From: Pseudomonadota bacterium
GTDB lineage: Bacteria; Pseudomonadota; Alphaproteobacteria; Acetobacterales; Acetobacteraceae
Direction of reading: 5' to 3'
NCBI GenBank assembly: GCA_021808985.1
Contig: JAKBAQ010000027.1
Coordinates: 1 to 11,094, forward strand
DNA length: 11,094 nucleotides
Numbering within the stretch: position 1 is the first letter of the stretch; the number at the start of each line of letters is the position of its first letter. Below are positions 1 through 5,672 of the stretch, piece by piece. The position numbers and the translations under genes are program-made. The notes beneath the pieces are model-generated. The model was not told the origin of the DNA, searched no databases, and was given only the letters and a program-made list of their open reading frames with translations.

Positions 1-225
1 GTCGCGGGGGCCAAGCGGTTCGCGTAGCAATTTTTCCCAGAGCTTTGCTCCGTGCAATAACGGCTATCGTGGCTTCAGCCTTTGTAACCGTGACGCGCCC
101 TTTCTGGTCGTTCCTGAATACGAGAGGGTTTCCCTAAAGCTGCCGTTTAATCCAGCTGGGTCAGGCGTGCCACATGGTTTATTTGAAGGTAAAACACGCA
201 GACAGAGACAGGAGGAGAAAAGCCC
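1..225. other. Left edge, no recognisable gene
   Basis: No gene is assigned here. Two + strand frames run open from the window edge. One stops with TAA at 135-137 and has a hydrophobic stretch reading roughly LLRAITAIVASAFVTVT. The other stays open until TGA at 227-229, overlapping the next start codon. Either could be the 3' end of a gene cut by the edge, but I recognise neither, and short open frames arise by chance in such DNA. The right end of the stretch must hold the promoter and the strong ribosome binding site (GGAGGAG, 211-217) of the DUF302 gene. Confidence 0.3.
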
Positions 226-630
226 ATGACCTATCATTTTTCAGCGACCATATGGCAGTCCTTCGAAGAGGCCGTGGAAAAAACCAAAGCCGTTTTGAAA
301 CAACATGGCTTCGGTATGCTCACGTCTATCGACGTGCAAACAACGTTGAAGGACAAGCTTGGCGTCGATTTCAGGCCTTACCAGATTTTGGGCGCCTGCA
401 ATCCGCAGATGGCGTATAAGGCGTTGCAGGCCGAGGACAAGATCGGCACGATGTTGCCTTGCAATGTCATCCTGCAGGAGCGCGATGACGGCATGGTCGA
501 AATATCGGCGGTTGATCCCGTGGCTTCGATGCAGGCGATCGATAACCCCGCCCTGGGCGAGGTTGCGCGGAACGTGCGGGACCAGCTGAAGGCGGTGATC
601 GCCGATATGGCGGCTGCGGCAAAATCTTGA
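226..630 (+). CDS. DUF302 domain protein
   Basis: This 134-residue soluble protein reads as a DUF302 family member. It has an N-terminal strand and helix (YHFSATIWQSFEEAVEKTK), then a core at about residues 33-105 with the typical phrases 'GVDFRPYQILGACNPQMAYKAL', broken here as GVDFRPYQILG and ACNPQMAYKAL, then 'IGTMLPCNVILQE' and a VDP motif. The family is a small alpha/beta domain without an established reaction; members occur widely in sulfur- and metal-exposed bacteria. There is no signal peptide or membrane segment, so it is probably cytoplasmic. Two cysteines (in ACNP and PCNV) sit at conserved family positions. The ATG is well supported by GGAGGAG eight bases upstream. The SHOCT gene starts 48 bases downstream on the same strand and may be co-transcribed. 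The domain call is confident; the function is unknown. Confidence 0.85.
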   Translation: MTYHFSATIWQSFEEAVEKTKAVLKQHGFGMLTSIDVQTTLKDKLGVDFRPYQILGACNPQMAYKALQAEDKIGTMLPCNVILQERDDGMVEISAVDPVASMQAIDNPALGEVARNVRDQLKAVIADMAAAAKS

Positions 631-677
631 GTCTCATACACCCGTACGGTGCCGCGCGACAGGTTTGATGCTGGTCA

Positions 678-1100
678 ATGTCGTGCGGGATGCACCATGC
701 TTTCATGTCTCACATGGTCAAGCATTGTCTCTCCGCCATCCGGTTTTTTTCCGTTATCGCCGTCGCACTCTTTGCGGGCTCGGCATTTGCGCAACCCGGC
801 CCCGGCTGGGGGCAAGGTTATGGCCCCGGCCCGTGGATGATGGGCGGCTGGGGCGGCGGCCCCATGATGGGATATGGCGGAGGCGGCTGGATCATGATGA
901 TTTTTGGCGCGGTTATCGTTGTTGCTCTTCTCGTGTTTATTTTCCGAGCCTCAGCCTGGACATCGCATGTGCCGCATCAACCGCAACCCCATAGCCGGGC
1001 GAATTCGGCGGGGCTGCATGCGCTTGATGAGCGCTATGCCCGCGGCGAGATCAATCGCGAGGAATATCTGCAAAAGAAACGCGATATCCTCGAAGGGTAA
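678..1100 (+). CDS. Membrane-anchored SHOCT domain protein, Gly/Met/Trp-rich
   Basis: A small membrane protein of up to 140 residues. Residues 13-38 form a likely signal peptide ending in AGSAFA before QPGPGW. Residues 39-71 are a linker very rich in Gly, Pro, Met and Trp with paired methionines (PWMMGG, GPMMGY). Residues 71-89 are one membrane helix (IMMIFGAVIVVALLVFIF). Residues 112-139 are a C-terminal SHOCT motif (LHALDERYARGEINREEY), a short helical module commonly found at the C-terminus of membrane proteins and thought to mediate oligomerisation. The start is uncertain: ATGs at 678, 690, 705 and 714 share the frame and none has a strong ribosome site; 714 gives the most normal signal peptide. 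Predicted topology is linker outside, SHOCT inside. Metal binding by the methionine pairs is only inference. A hairpin terminator follows 11 bases after the stop. Confidence 0.75.
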   Translation: MSCGMHHAFMSHMVKHCLSAIRFFSVIAVALFAGSAFAQPGPGWGQGYGPGPWMMGGWGGGPMMGYGGGGWIMMIFGAVIVVALLVFIFRASAWTSHVPHQPQPHSRANSAGLHALDERYARGEINREEYLQKKRDILEG

Positions 1101-1110
1101 AGCTGCGATC

Positions 1111-1143
1111 AAGGCTGCCGCCGTAACGCGCGGCTGCCTTTTC
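1111..1143 (+). terminator. Rho-independent terminator after the SHOCT gene
   Basis: Arms AAGGCTGCCGC (1111-1121) and GCGGCTGCCTT (1130-1140) pair over 11 bases with a single T-T mismatch around an eight-base loop, and the right arm runs into TTTT (1139-1142). It lies 11 bases after the SHOCT stop and between convergent genes. It fits termination of the + strand unit best. On the minus strand the T run after the stem is only two bases, so it is a poor terminator for the HPP gene, whose stop is at 1161. Confidence 0.7.
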
Positions 1144-1160
1144 ACTGCCGCGCGAACATA

Positions 1161-1915
1161 TCATGCGTTATGTGCTTTGGATTGCCCGTTTTGTGCGCGG
1201 CCGAGAAGCTCCTGGAACAGGGCTTCGAGATCGTCCCGGCTGATGTCGATTGTGTCGCCATAATCGGCTAGCACCTCGTCGATCTCCGCTTGCGGCAAGG
1301 GCAGGCGCGTCACCGGTGGATGCGGATGTACCGGCCCATGGGCGCAATGCGGGCAGGAATGGCCGGTGGCGTTGTTGTAGGCAATCGCCACCAGGGTCAG
1401 CAGTAGCGAATTTACCCCCACGGGCACCAGGACAAACCCAAAGCCAAGCGCCAGAACATGCGGCCCGCCGAGCACGGCGGTAAGGGCCACGGCGCCGCCC
1501 GGCGGATGCACGCAGCGCAGCAGCAACATGGCGGCAAGCGCCAGGCTGAGCGCCGCCGTGGCAGCAATCAGGGGGGGGCGACCAGATGCGCGCAGGCCAC
1601 GCCAGTCAGCGCCGCGTCGAGATTGCCGCCCATGATGGACCAAGGCTGCGCCAATGGGCTGGCCGGGACGCCAAACAGCAACACGGCGGATGCGCCTATC
1701 GGCACGATCAGCAAGGGCAGGCCGCCCGCGGGGGCGAGCCATGCTGTGCTGACCAGACCAGTGACGGCGATGCCCAGGAAGGCGCCAAAAGCGACGCGCA
1801 GGCGTTCACCATGGCTGCGGGCAGTTGCTGCGGCAGGAAGCGTCGTAACCAGTTCATTGAGCGATCCGCGGCGATGGAGAGAGGAGTTGTGCGGCACGAG
1901 GATGTGGCCAGCCAC
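1161..1915 (-). pseudogene. HPP family membrane protein, frameshifted
   Basis: Two overlapping frames together encode one HPP-family integral membrane protein. The upstream frame (1915-1568) holds GAFLGIAVTGLVS, the block PIGASAVLLFGVPASPLAQP, and GGNLDAALTGVACAHLVAPP, then stops at TGA 1570-1568. The downstream frame resumes with PLIAATAALSLALAAMLLL, the family signature RCVHPPGGA, two further hydrophobic segments, and the cytoplasmic tail with DISRDDLEALF. The break is at eight G (1571-1578); nine would restore LVAPPLIAA and a 251-residue protein with about five to six membrane helices. HPP proteins in plants and cyanobacteria include nitrite transporters, and this gene lies downstream of hmp. 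The CBS pair found after the tail in some relatives is absent. The GTG at 1915 is only the first start in that frame and has no clear ribosome site; an ATG at 1857 in another frame gives a more typical N-terminus. The indel could be real or a sequencing error. Confidence 0.8.
1571..1578. repeat. Homopolymer of eight G at the HPP frameshift
   Basis: Eight consecutive G on the + strand (eight C in the HPP sense) lie exactly where the HPP frame breaks. Restoring one base joins VAPP to LIAA in a continuous conserved segment. Runs of this length are prone to slippage in replication and to miscalls in sequencing. Confidence 0.9.
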
Positions 1916-1976
1916 GGTGCGGAACGATCACGGTACCACACCAATTTGTCTTTTCCAGAAAGGTGACTGCCGGGTT

Positions 1977-2012
1977 GGCACGACCCATGCCAAGCCCGGC
2001 ATGGGTCGTGCC
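1977..2012 (-). terminator. Perfect 15-bp hairpin downstream of hmp
   Basis: GGCACGACCCATGCC (1977-1991) and GGCATGGGTCGTGCC (1998-2012) are exact reverse complements separated by six bases (AAGCCC). The hairpin begins 18 bases after the hmp stop and ends 61 bases before the HPP start on the same strand, a natural place to end the globin-hmp transcript. There is no T run after the stem on the minus strand, so it is not a textbook intrinsic terminator. It could instead protect the 3' end of the mRNA or be a dispersed repeat. Confidence 0.5.
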
Positions 2013-2030
2013 CCACACTGGCCTTTGCTT

Positions 2031-3209
2031 TTACTCCAGCGCCTCCGCCGGGCCGAAGAATTCGTACCGGCGGCGCTCATCGGGCAGGCCAAGGGCCGAG
2101 AGGAACCGTTTGATGGCGGCCATGAACGGTTTGGGGCCAAGGAAGTAAACGTCGCAATCAAGCCCCGCCGGCAGCCAGTTTTGCAGATGCTCGATCACCG
2201 GGCGGCCCAGCGCATGCGCTTCCCCCTCACCGCCATGCTCAAGCACGGTGAAATGCCGGAATCGTGGGAAGCGCGCGGCCCATTCCGCCAGCGTTTTGTC
2301 GAAAGCGCGGGCTTTTCCATCCCGAGCATAATGCATAAAGAGGACATCCCGCTTGCCCTTGGCCAAGGCAGCTTCCGCCATGGCCAGCGTCGGCGTCACG
2401 CCGACGCCGCCGCTGATCAGCACGAGCGGGCTTGTGCCATCCTGCAGAATGAATGCCCCACCCGGCGGAAACACATCCAGCGTGCTGCCTTCGCCGATCC
2501 TGTCATGCAGGAAGGTCGAGACCAACCCGCCCTGCTCGCGCTTCACGCTGATCCGGTAGCTGCGGCCATTCGGCGCGGCGGAGAGAGAATAGTTGCGGCG
2601 CACCTCTTGCCCGTCAATGACAAGGTGCAGGCCGAGATACTGGCCGGGTGTGAAGTCAACGACCGGCTGGCCGTCGGCCGGCTCCAGATAGAATGAGGTA
2701 ATCTCCGCACTCTCGGCTTCCTTGCGTGCAACACGGAAGGAGCGGGCGCCGCGCCAGCCGCCGGGTGCTGCGGCAAGCTTGTCGTACTGCGCCGCCTCAG
2801 CGCCGATCAGTATATCCGCAAGCTGCTGATACGCCGCCCCCCAGGCGTCGATCACCGCATCCGTGGCGATGTCTGGCCCCAGAACTTCCCGGATCGCGCG
2901 CAGCAGGCAGGTGCCAACGATCGGGTAATGTTCAGGCAGAACCTGAAGTGCGACATGCTTGGCAACGATCTGCCCTGCGAGCGGGCCGAGCTCCTGGAGC
3001 TTGTCGATGTTACGGGCATAGGCCAGCACGCTATTGGCCAAAGCGCGCGGCTGGGCGCCGCTGGCTTGGTGCGCCTGATTGAAGAGCGGACGGACCTGCG
3101 GATACTCGCCCAGCATGATCTTGTAGAACTGCGTGGTCAGGGTCTCGCCGCCGGATTCCAAAATGGGAACGGTGGCTTTGATAATAGCGGTCTGGTCGGC
3201 TGTGAGCAT
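2031..3209 (-). CDS. hmp: Flavohemoglobin (nitric oxide dioxygenase)
   Basis: Cytoplasmic enzyme that converts nitric oxide and O2 to nitrate with NAD(P)H, the main aerobic nitric oxide defence in many bacteria. At 392 residues it is close to the family length (E. coli Hmp 396). The globin domain (1-140) has distal Tyr29 (TQFYK), proximal His85 (AKHVALQ) and Tyr95 (PEHYPIVG). The reductase FAD domain follows with GGWRGARSFRV at 150-160, FTPGQYLGL (186-194) and the FAD motif RRNYSL (204-209). The NAD domain has ISGGVGVTP (265-273), GPKPFM (358-363) and the terminal YEFFGP (382-387). Every key residue I looked for is present, so it should be active. The start is secure: AGGAGG lies eight bases upstream. 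The truncated globin gene ends 46 bases upstream on the same strand, so both are probably transcribed from the NsrR-controlled promoter near 3.7 kb. Confidence 0.97.
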   Translation of the reverse strand: MLTADQTAIIKATVPILESGGETLTTQFYKIMLGEYPQVRPLFNQAHQASGAQPRALANSVLAYARNIDKLQELGPLAGQIVAKHVALQVLPEHYPIVGTCLLRAIREVLGPDIATDAVIDAWGAAYQQLADILIGAEAAQYDKLAAAPGGWRGARSFRVARKEAESAEITSFYLEPADGQPVVDFTPGQYLGLHLVIDGQEVRRNYSLSAAPNGRSYRISVKREQGGLVSTFLHDRIGEGSTLDVFPPGGAFILQDGTSPLVLISGGVGVTPTLAMAEAALAKGKRDVLFMHYARDGKARAFDKTLAEWAARFPRFRHFTVLEHGGEGEAHALGRPVIEHLQNWLPAGLDCDVYFLGPKPFMAAIKRFLSALGLPDERRRYEFFGPAEALE

Positions 3210-3255
3210 GAAAAGCCCCTCCTGGGTTTTGAGATCGGTGTCGGAAAAAACGTGG

Positions 3256-3675
3256 TTAAAGCCGGTTTGATGCGGCGGCCTGAACTGGCGTGCCGAACCG
3301 CGGCGGCAGGCTGGGGAACAGCGCCATGCGCAGGCTGGAAGCGATGCGATGCGCCTTTGCGGTTACCGCGGCGGCGTGCGGCGGTGGCAGGCATGCCGCG
3401 GCACTGTCTTCCCAAAGGGCCAGCCAGCGCGTGAACATCTCTGGTGTGATCTCCGCCTGATGGCGCAAATGCGCGGGTAAGGGCTGGCCTTTATAGCGGC
3501 CGGTTGTGAGCATCACCGAGGACCAGAAGGCCGCCAGCTTTTGCAAATGTCCCGGCCAGTCGGCAATGGCCGCGTTGAATAGCGGGCCAAGCTGCGCATC
3601 CTGCCGGACGCGCGCATAAAAATGCTCGACCAGAGCGGCCAGGCTGGCTTCATCGAGGTCTTGATCAATCTGCAT
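3256..3675 (-). CDS. Group III truncated hemoglobin
   Basis: A 139-residue small globin of the group III (P) truncated class, of which Campylobacter Ctb is the known example; that family is linked to protection from nitrosative stress. Seen here: EHFYARVRQDAQLGPLF at 17-33 with B10 Tyr20, DWPGHLQKLAAFW (39-51), the GRYKGQPLPAHL block (59-70) with His69 as the likely proximal heme ligand, and FTRWLALW (81-88) with the class-typical Trp84. The frame is open upstream to 3777, but that start lies within the divergent nsrR gene and would place both operators in coding sequence, while the ATG at 3675 begins where the family begins. Its ribosome site is weak (AGAG). The C-terminal tail after about residue 121 is Pro/Ala-rich and not conserved in a way I recognise. 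It is followed by hmp, giving two nitric-oxide-handling globins in one unit. The exact substrate is not shown by sequence. Confidence 0.9.
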   Translation of the reverse strand: MQIDQDLDEASLAALVEHFYARVRQDAQLGPLFNAAIADWPGHLQKLAAFWSSVMLTTGRYKGQPLPAHLRHQAEITPEMFTRWLALWEDSAAACLPPPHAAAVTAKAHRIASSLRMALFPSLPPRFGTPVQAAASNRL

Positions 3676-3690
3676 GACAATCGGCTCTAA

Positions 3691-3713
3691 AACATGTATC
3701 TTGAAAGCATGTT
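3691..3713. promoter_or_regulatory. NsrR-like operator dyad 1 (globin side)
   Basis: Half-site AACATGTATCT, one central T, then GAAAGCATGTT, whose reverse complement is AACATGCTTTC. This is the 11-1-11 layout of known NsrR sites (half-site consensus near AAGATGYATTT), matching about 9 and 8 of 11 positions. The outer AAACATG and CATGTTT pair exactly. It sits 15 bases upstream of the globin start codon, where a bound repressor would block that transcript. Confidence 0.65.
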
Positions 3714-3729
3714 TACACCGAGCCGGAAA

Positions 3730-3752
3730 AACATGCAAATGATATACATCTA
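3730..3752. promoter_or_regulatory. NsrR-like operator dyad 2 (nsrR side)
   Basis: Half-site AACATGCAAAT, one central G, then ATATACATCTA, whose reverse complement is TAGATGTATAT. It has the same 11-1-11 layout as dyad 1, with about 8 and 9 of 11 matches to the NsrR half-site consensus. It ends 12 bases before the nsrR ATG, and TATACA inside it (3743-3748) could be the -10 element, which would give autorepression of nsrR and the DUF488 gene. Confidence 0.65.
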
Positions 3753-3764
3753 TTGGCGGATACC

Positions 3765-4199
3765 ATGCGGCTGACACGTTTCACCGATTTCGCGGTCAGA
3801 GTGATGCTCTATCTGGCCACCCATGAGGAGCGGCTATGCTCCATCGCCGAGATCGCGCTGGCGCACGGCATCTCGCAAAACCACCTGATGAAGGTGGTGA
3901 GCGATCTGGCCGGGGCAGAGTTTGTGCAGAGCCTGCGCGGCCGCGGCGGGGGCATCCGCCTGGCCCGGCCGCCGGCGCAAATCAATGCCGGTGCGCTGAT
4001 TCGCCATACCGAAGGCAAGGTCGATCTTGTCGGATGCGGCGAGTGCGTTCTGGCTCCGGCTTGCGGGATGACCTGCATCTTTCAGGAAGCGGTGGAACGG
4101 TTTTTTGCAAGCCTGGACCAGTACAGCCTCGCCGATGTGATGGCCAAAGGTAAGCCCGCTCGGCTGCGCCAGATACTGACATCTGGCCCCGTGCCATGA
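3765..4199 (+). CDS. nsrR: Rrf2 family nitric-oxide-sensing repressor NsrR
   Basis: DNA-binding repressor of the Rrf2 family, 144 residues. NsrR binds DNA through an N-terminal winged helix and senses nitric oxide through an iron-sulfur cluster, so nitric oxide lifts repression of genes such as hmp. Seen: the start MRLTRFTDFAVRVMLYLA typical of NsrR, the helix-turn-helix SIAEIALAHGISQNHLMKVV (26-45), the wing RGRGGGIRLARPP (58-70), cluster cysteines at 91, 94 and 100 with a further Cys104, and the C-terminal FASLDQYSLADVM. E. coli NsrR spaces its three cysteines CX4CX5C; here it is CX2CX5C, so the first loop is two residues shorter. The ATG at 3765 is preferred over a TTG at 3753, which would overlap the operator region and add four unconserved residues. 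It overlaps the DUF488 gene by ATGA, and two operator-like dyads lie directly upstream. Confidence 0.92.
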   Translation: MRLTRFTDFAVRVMLYLATHEERLCSIAEIALAHGISQNHLMKVVSDLAGAEFVQSLRGRGGGIRLARPPAQINAGALIRHTEGKVDLVGCGECVLAPACGMTCIFQEAVERFFASLDQYSLADVMAKGKPARLRQILTSGPVP

Positions 4200-4579
4200 C
4201 GGCCGTGCCGCACATGAAGCCCGTGCGTATCAAGCGCGTTTATGAAGTGCCAAGCCAAGATGACGGTGCCCGCATACTCGTCGACCGCTTGTGGCCGCGC
4301 GGCCTGAGCAAGGAAAAAGCCGCCTTAACCCTGTGGCTGAAAGACATCGCGCCGAGCCCTGGTTTGCGGCAATGGTTCGGTCACGACCCCAGCCGCTGGC
4401 AGGATTTCCAGCAGCGCTACCGCGCCGAGCTCGCGCAAAACGGCAAGGTGCTCGCTCATCTGGCGGAACAGTTGCAGCAAGGACCGGTCACGCTGACCTA
4501 TGCCGCGCATGATATTGAACACAATCACGCGCACGTTCTGGCTGACTATCTAGGCGAGACGTTACGACAACGCGGCTAA
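4196..4579 (+). CDS. DUF488 family protein (YeaO-like)
   Basis: A 127-residue cytoplasmic protein of the DUF488 family, related to E. coli YeaO. Conserved blocks are VDRLWPRGLSKE (29-40), WLKDIAPSPGLRQWF (47-61), HDPSRWQDFQQRYRAEL (63-79) and the C-terminal TLTYAAHDIEHNHA (99-112). The family has no established reaction. The start ATG overlaps the nsrR stop in ATGA, so the two are translationally coupled and presumably share NsrR control; an internal ATG at 4214 is the alternative start. This placement ties the protein to the nitric oxide response by context only. Family assignment is confident and the role is unknown. Confidence 0.88.
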   Translation: MTAVPHMKPVRIKRVYEVPSQDDGARILVDRLWPRGLSKEKAALTLWLKDIAPSPGLRQWFGHDPSRWQDFQQRYRAELAQNGKVLAHLAEQLQQGPVTLTYAAHDIEHNHAHVLADYLGETLRQRG

Positions 4580-4650
4580 GAGACCTCATCGGTCAACGGA
4601 TCAACCGGGCAATGCCGGATAAGTTTCCCGCGGTCCCGCACGAATATTCT

Positions 4651-4680
4651 GGAGCCTGTGACCGTGACCGCATCGGCTCC
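4651..4680. repeat. Weak inverted repeat in a convergent gap
   Basis: GGAGCC (4651-4656) and GGCTCC (4675-4680) pair around an 18-base loop that itself holds the direct repeat GTGACC GTGACC. A TATATTTTTT run follows at 4703-4712, too far away for a normal intrinsic terminator. The surrounding 184-base gap (4580-4763) lies between the convergent DUF488 and phosphodiesterase genes and shows nothing else I can name. Confidence 0.25.
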
Positions 4681-4763
4681 GAGTGCCGAGAATGGCAACT
4701 TGCTATATTTTTTGCTCCAGACCGGCTAGGCAGCTTTCGGCCCGTTGTACCCATAAGCCCGTA

Positions 4764-5672
4764 TCACTTTCGCAGCCGCGAAATAAAGCCCGGCGTCGCC
4801 AGTGTAATACCCTGGGCAACAACCATGCTTTTCACTTTGTCCGGAACGTCTGAAATAATCCCTCCCACTTGGAACTCGATCATACGCTGAATATCGGCGG
4901 GTTCATTGACCGTCCACGGAACCACAGTAAGTCCCAGACGCCTTGCCTCCGCCATCACCGTTTCGTCCAGCGTCCTGTGGTCGGGCGCCCATATAACGGC
5001 CCCCGTACTTGCTACGGCGCGCGGCACGCTGCCTGGTCTCTCCGGTTCGTACGCCTCAAGTCTGGTCGAACCAAACCACAGATGGGAATGTCTCACTGTA
5101 TTCGCGTCCGTCAGGCAGCCGCGCCGCAGATACGGCGCGTACCGTGCCACCACCTCCAACACCCGCCAGTCAAACGCGAAAACCACGGCCTTGTCGCTCG
5201 CCTCCGCAGCGCACAAAGCACCCGACACCTGTTCGACCAATTCTGCTGGGGCGTGTGTATCATCCGGCTGGTCAGGAGCGGTTTTGATTTCCACCAGCAG
5301 ATCGAGCGATGCGCATGCGATCAAAGCTTCGGTAAGCATCGGAATCCGCGCCCCATCATGCGCCCGTTGGCCTGGGTACAGGCCGGCGTAAACCGAATCT
5401 CGGCGCAACCGTCCGACATCATAGGTGGCCAACTGCTTATAGGTGAGGGAGCGGATCAAAGGGGTGTCCTCACCGACATAGGCGCCGCTTTCATTACGGG
5501 AGATATCGCGATGCAGTCGCGCGTCATGGTGCACAATCGGCACATTATCCGCCGTCATACCGACGTCGAACTCAACCCCCGTCAAATTTAAACGTGAAGC
5601 CAGACAAAATCCTGCCAGTGTGTTTTCTGGCGCCAAACCTCGCGCGCCGCGATGCCCAAATACCGCTATCAT
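4764..5672 (-). CDS. Glycerophosphodiester phosphodiesterase family protein
   Basis: A 302-residue TIM-barrel enzyme of the GDPD family, which hydrolyses glycerophosphodiesters from phospholipid turnover to glycerol 3-phosphate and an alcohol. The catalytic pattern is complete: GHRGARGLAPENTLAGF at 6-22 with His7 and Arg8, the metal ligands in GVEFDV (Glu34, Asp36), His49 in VHHDARLHRD, LLVEIK (Glu128, Lys130), and the closing strand VVPWTVNEPADIQRMI with GGIISDVPD near the C-terminus. No signal peptide is visible, so it is probably cytoplasmic, like UgpQ but longer than that protein (about 250 residues). The ATG at 5672 directly precedes the conserved N-terminus; the ribosome site is weak. 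It stands alone, with no transporter genes beside it, so its substrate cannot be read from context. Confidence 0.9.
   Translation of the reverse strand: MIAVFGHRGARGLAPENTLAGFCLASRLNLTGVEFDVGMTADNVPIVHHDARLHRDISRNESGAYVGEDTPLIRSLTYKQLATYDVGRLRRDSVYAGLYPGQRAHDGARIPMLTEALIACASLDLLVEIKTAPDQPDDTHAPAELVEQVSGALCAAEASDKAVVFAFDWRVLEVVARYAPYLRRGCLTDANTVRHSHLWFGSTRLEAYEPERPGSVPRAVASTGAVIWAPDHRTLDETVMAEARRLGLTVVPWTVNEPADIQRMIEFQVGGIISDVPDKVKSMVVAQGITLATPGFISRLRK

Noticed and set aside
1571..1578. Programmed ribosomal frameshifting at the HPP G run
   Set aside because: No known programmed frameshift in HPP genes and no clear stimulatory structure seen; slippage or sequencing error explains it more simply.
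1458..2696. Long + strand open frame (412 codons) antisense to the HPP and hmp genes
   Set aside because: It mirrors two recognisable minus-strand genes, is low in hydrophobic order, matches no domain I know, and is expected from high GC at third positions.
3676..3777. N-terminal extension of the truncated globin up to 3777
   Set aside because: It would encode both operator dyads and overlap nsrR; the family N-terminus begins at the 3675 ATG.
4692..4712. GCAA-C-TTGC followed by TATATTTTTT as a terminator for the DUF488 gene
   Set aside because: A four-base stem is too short to be convincing and it lies over 100 bases after the stop.
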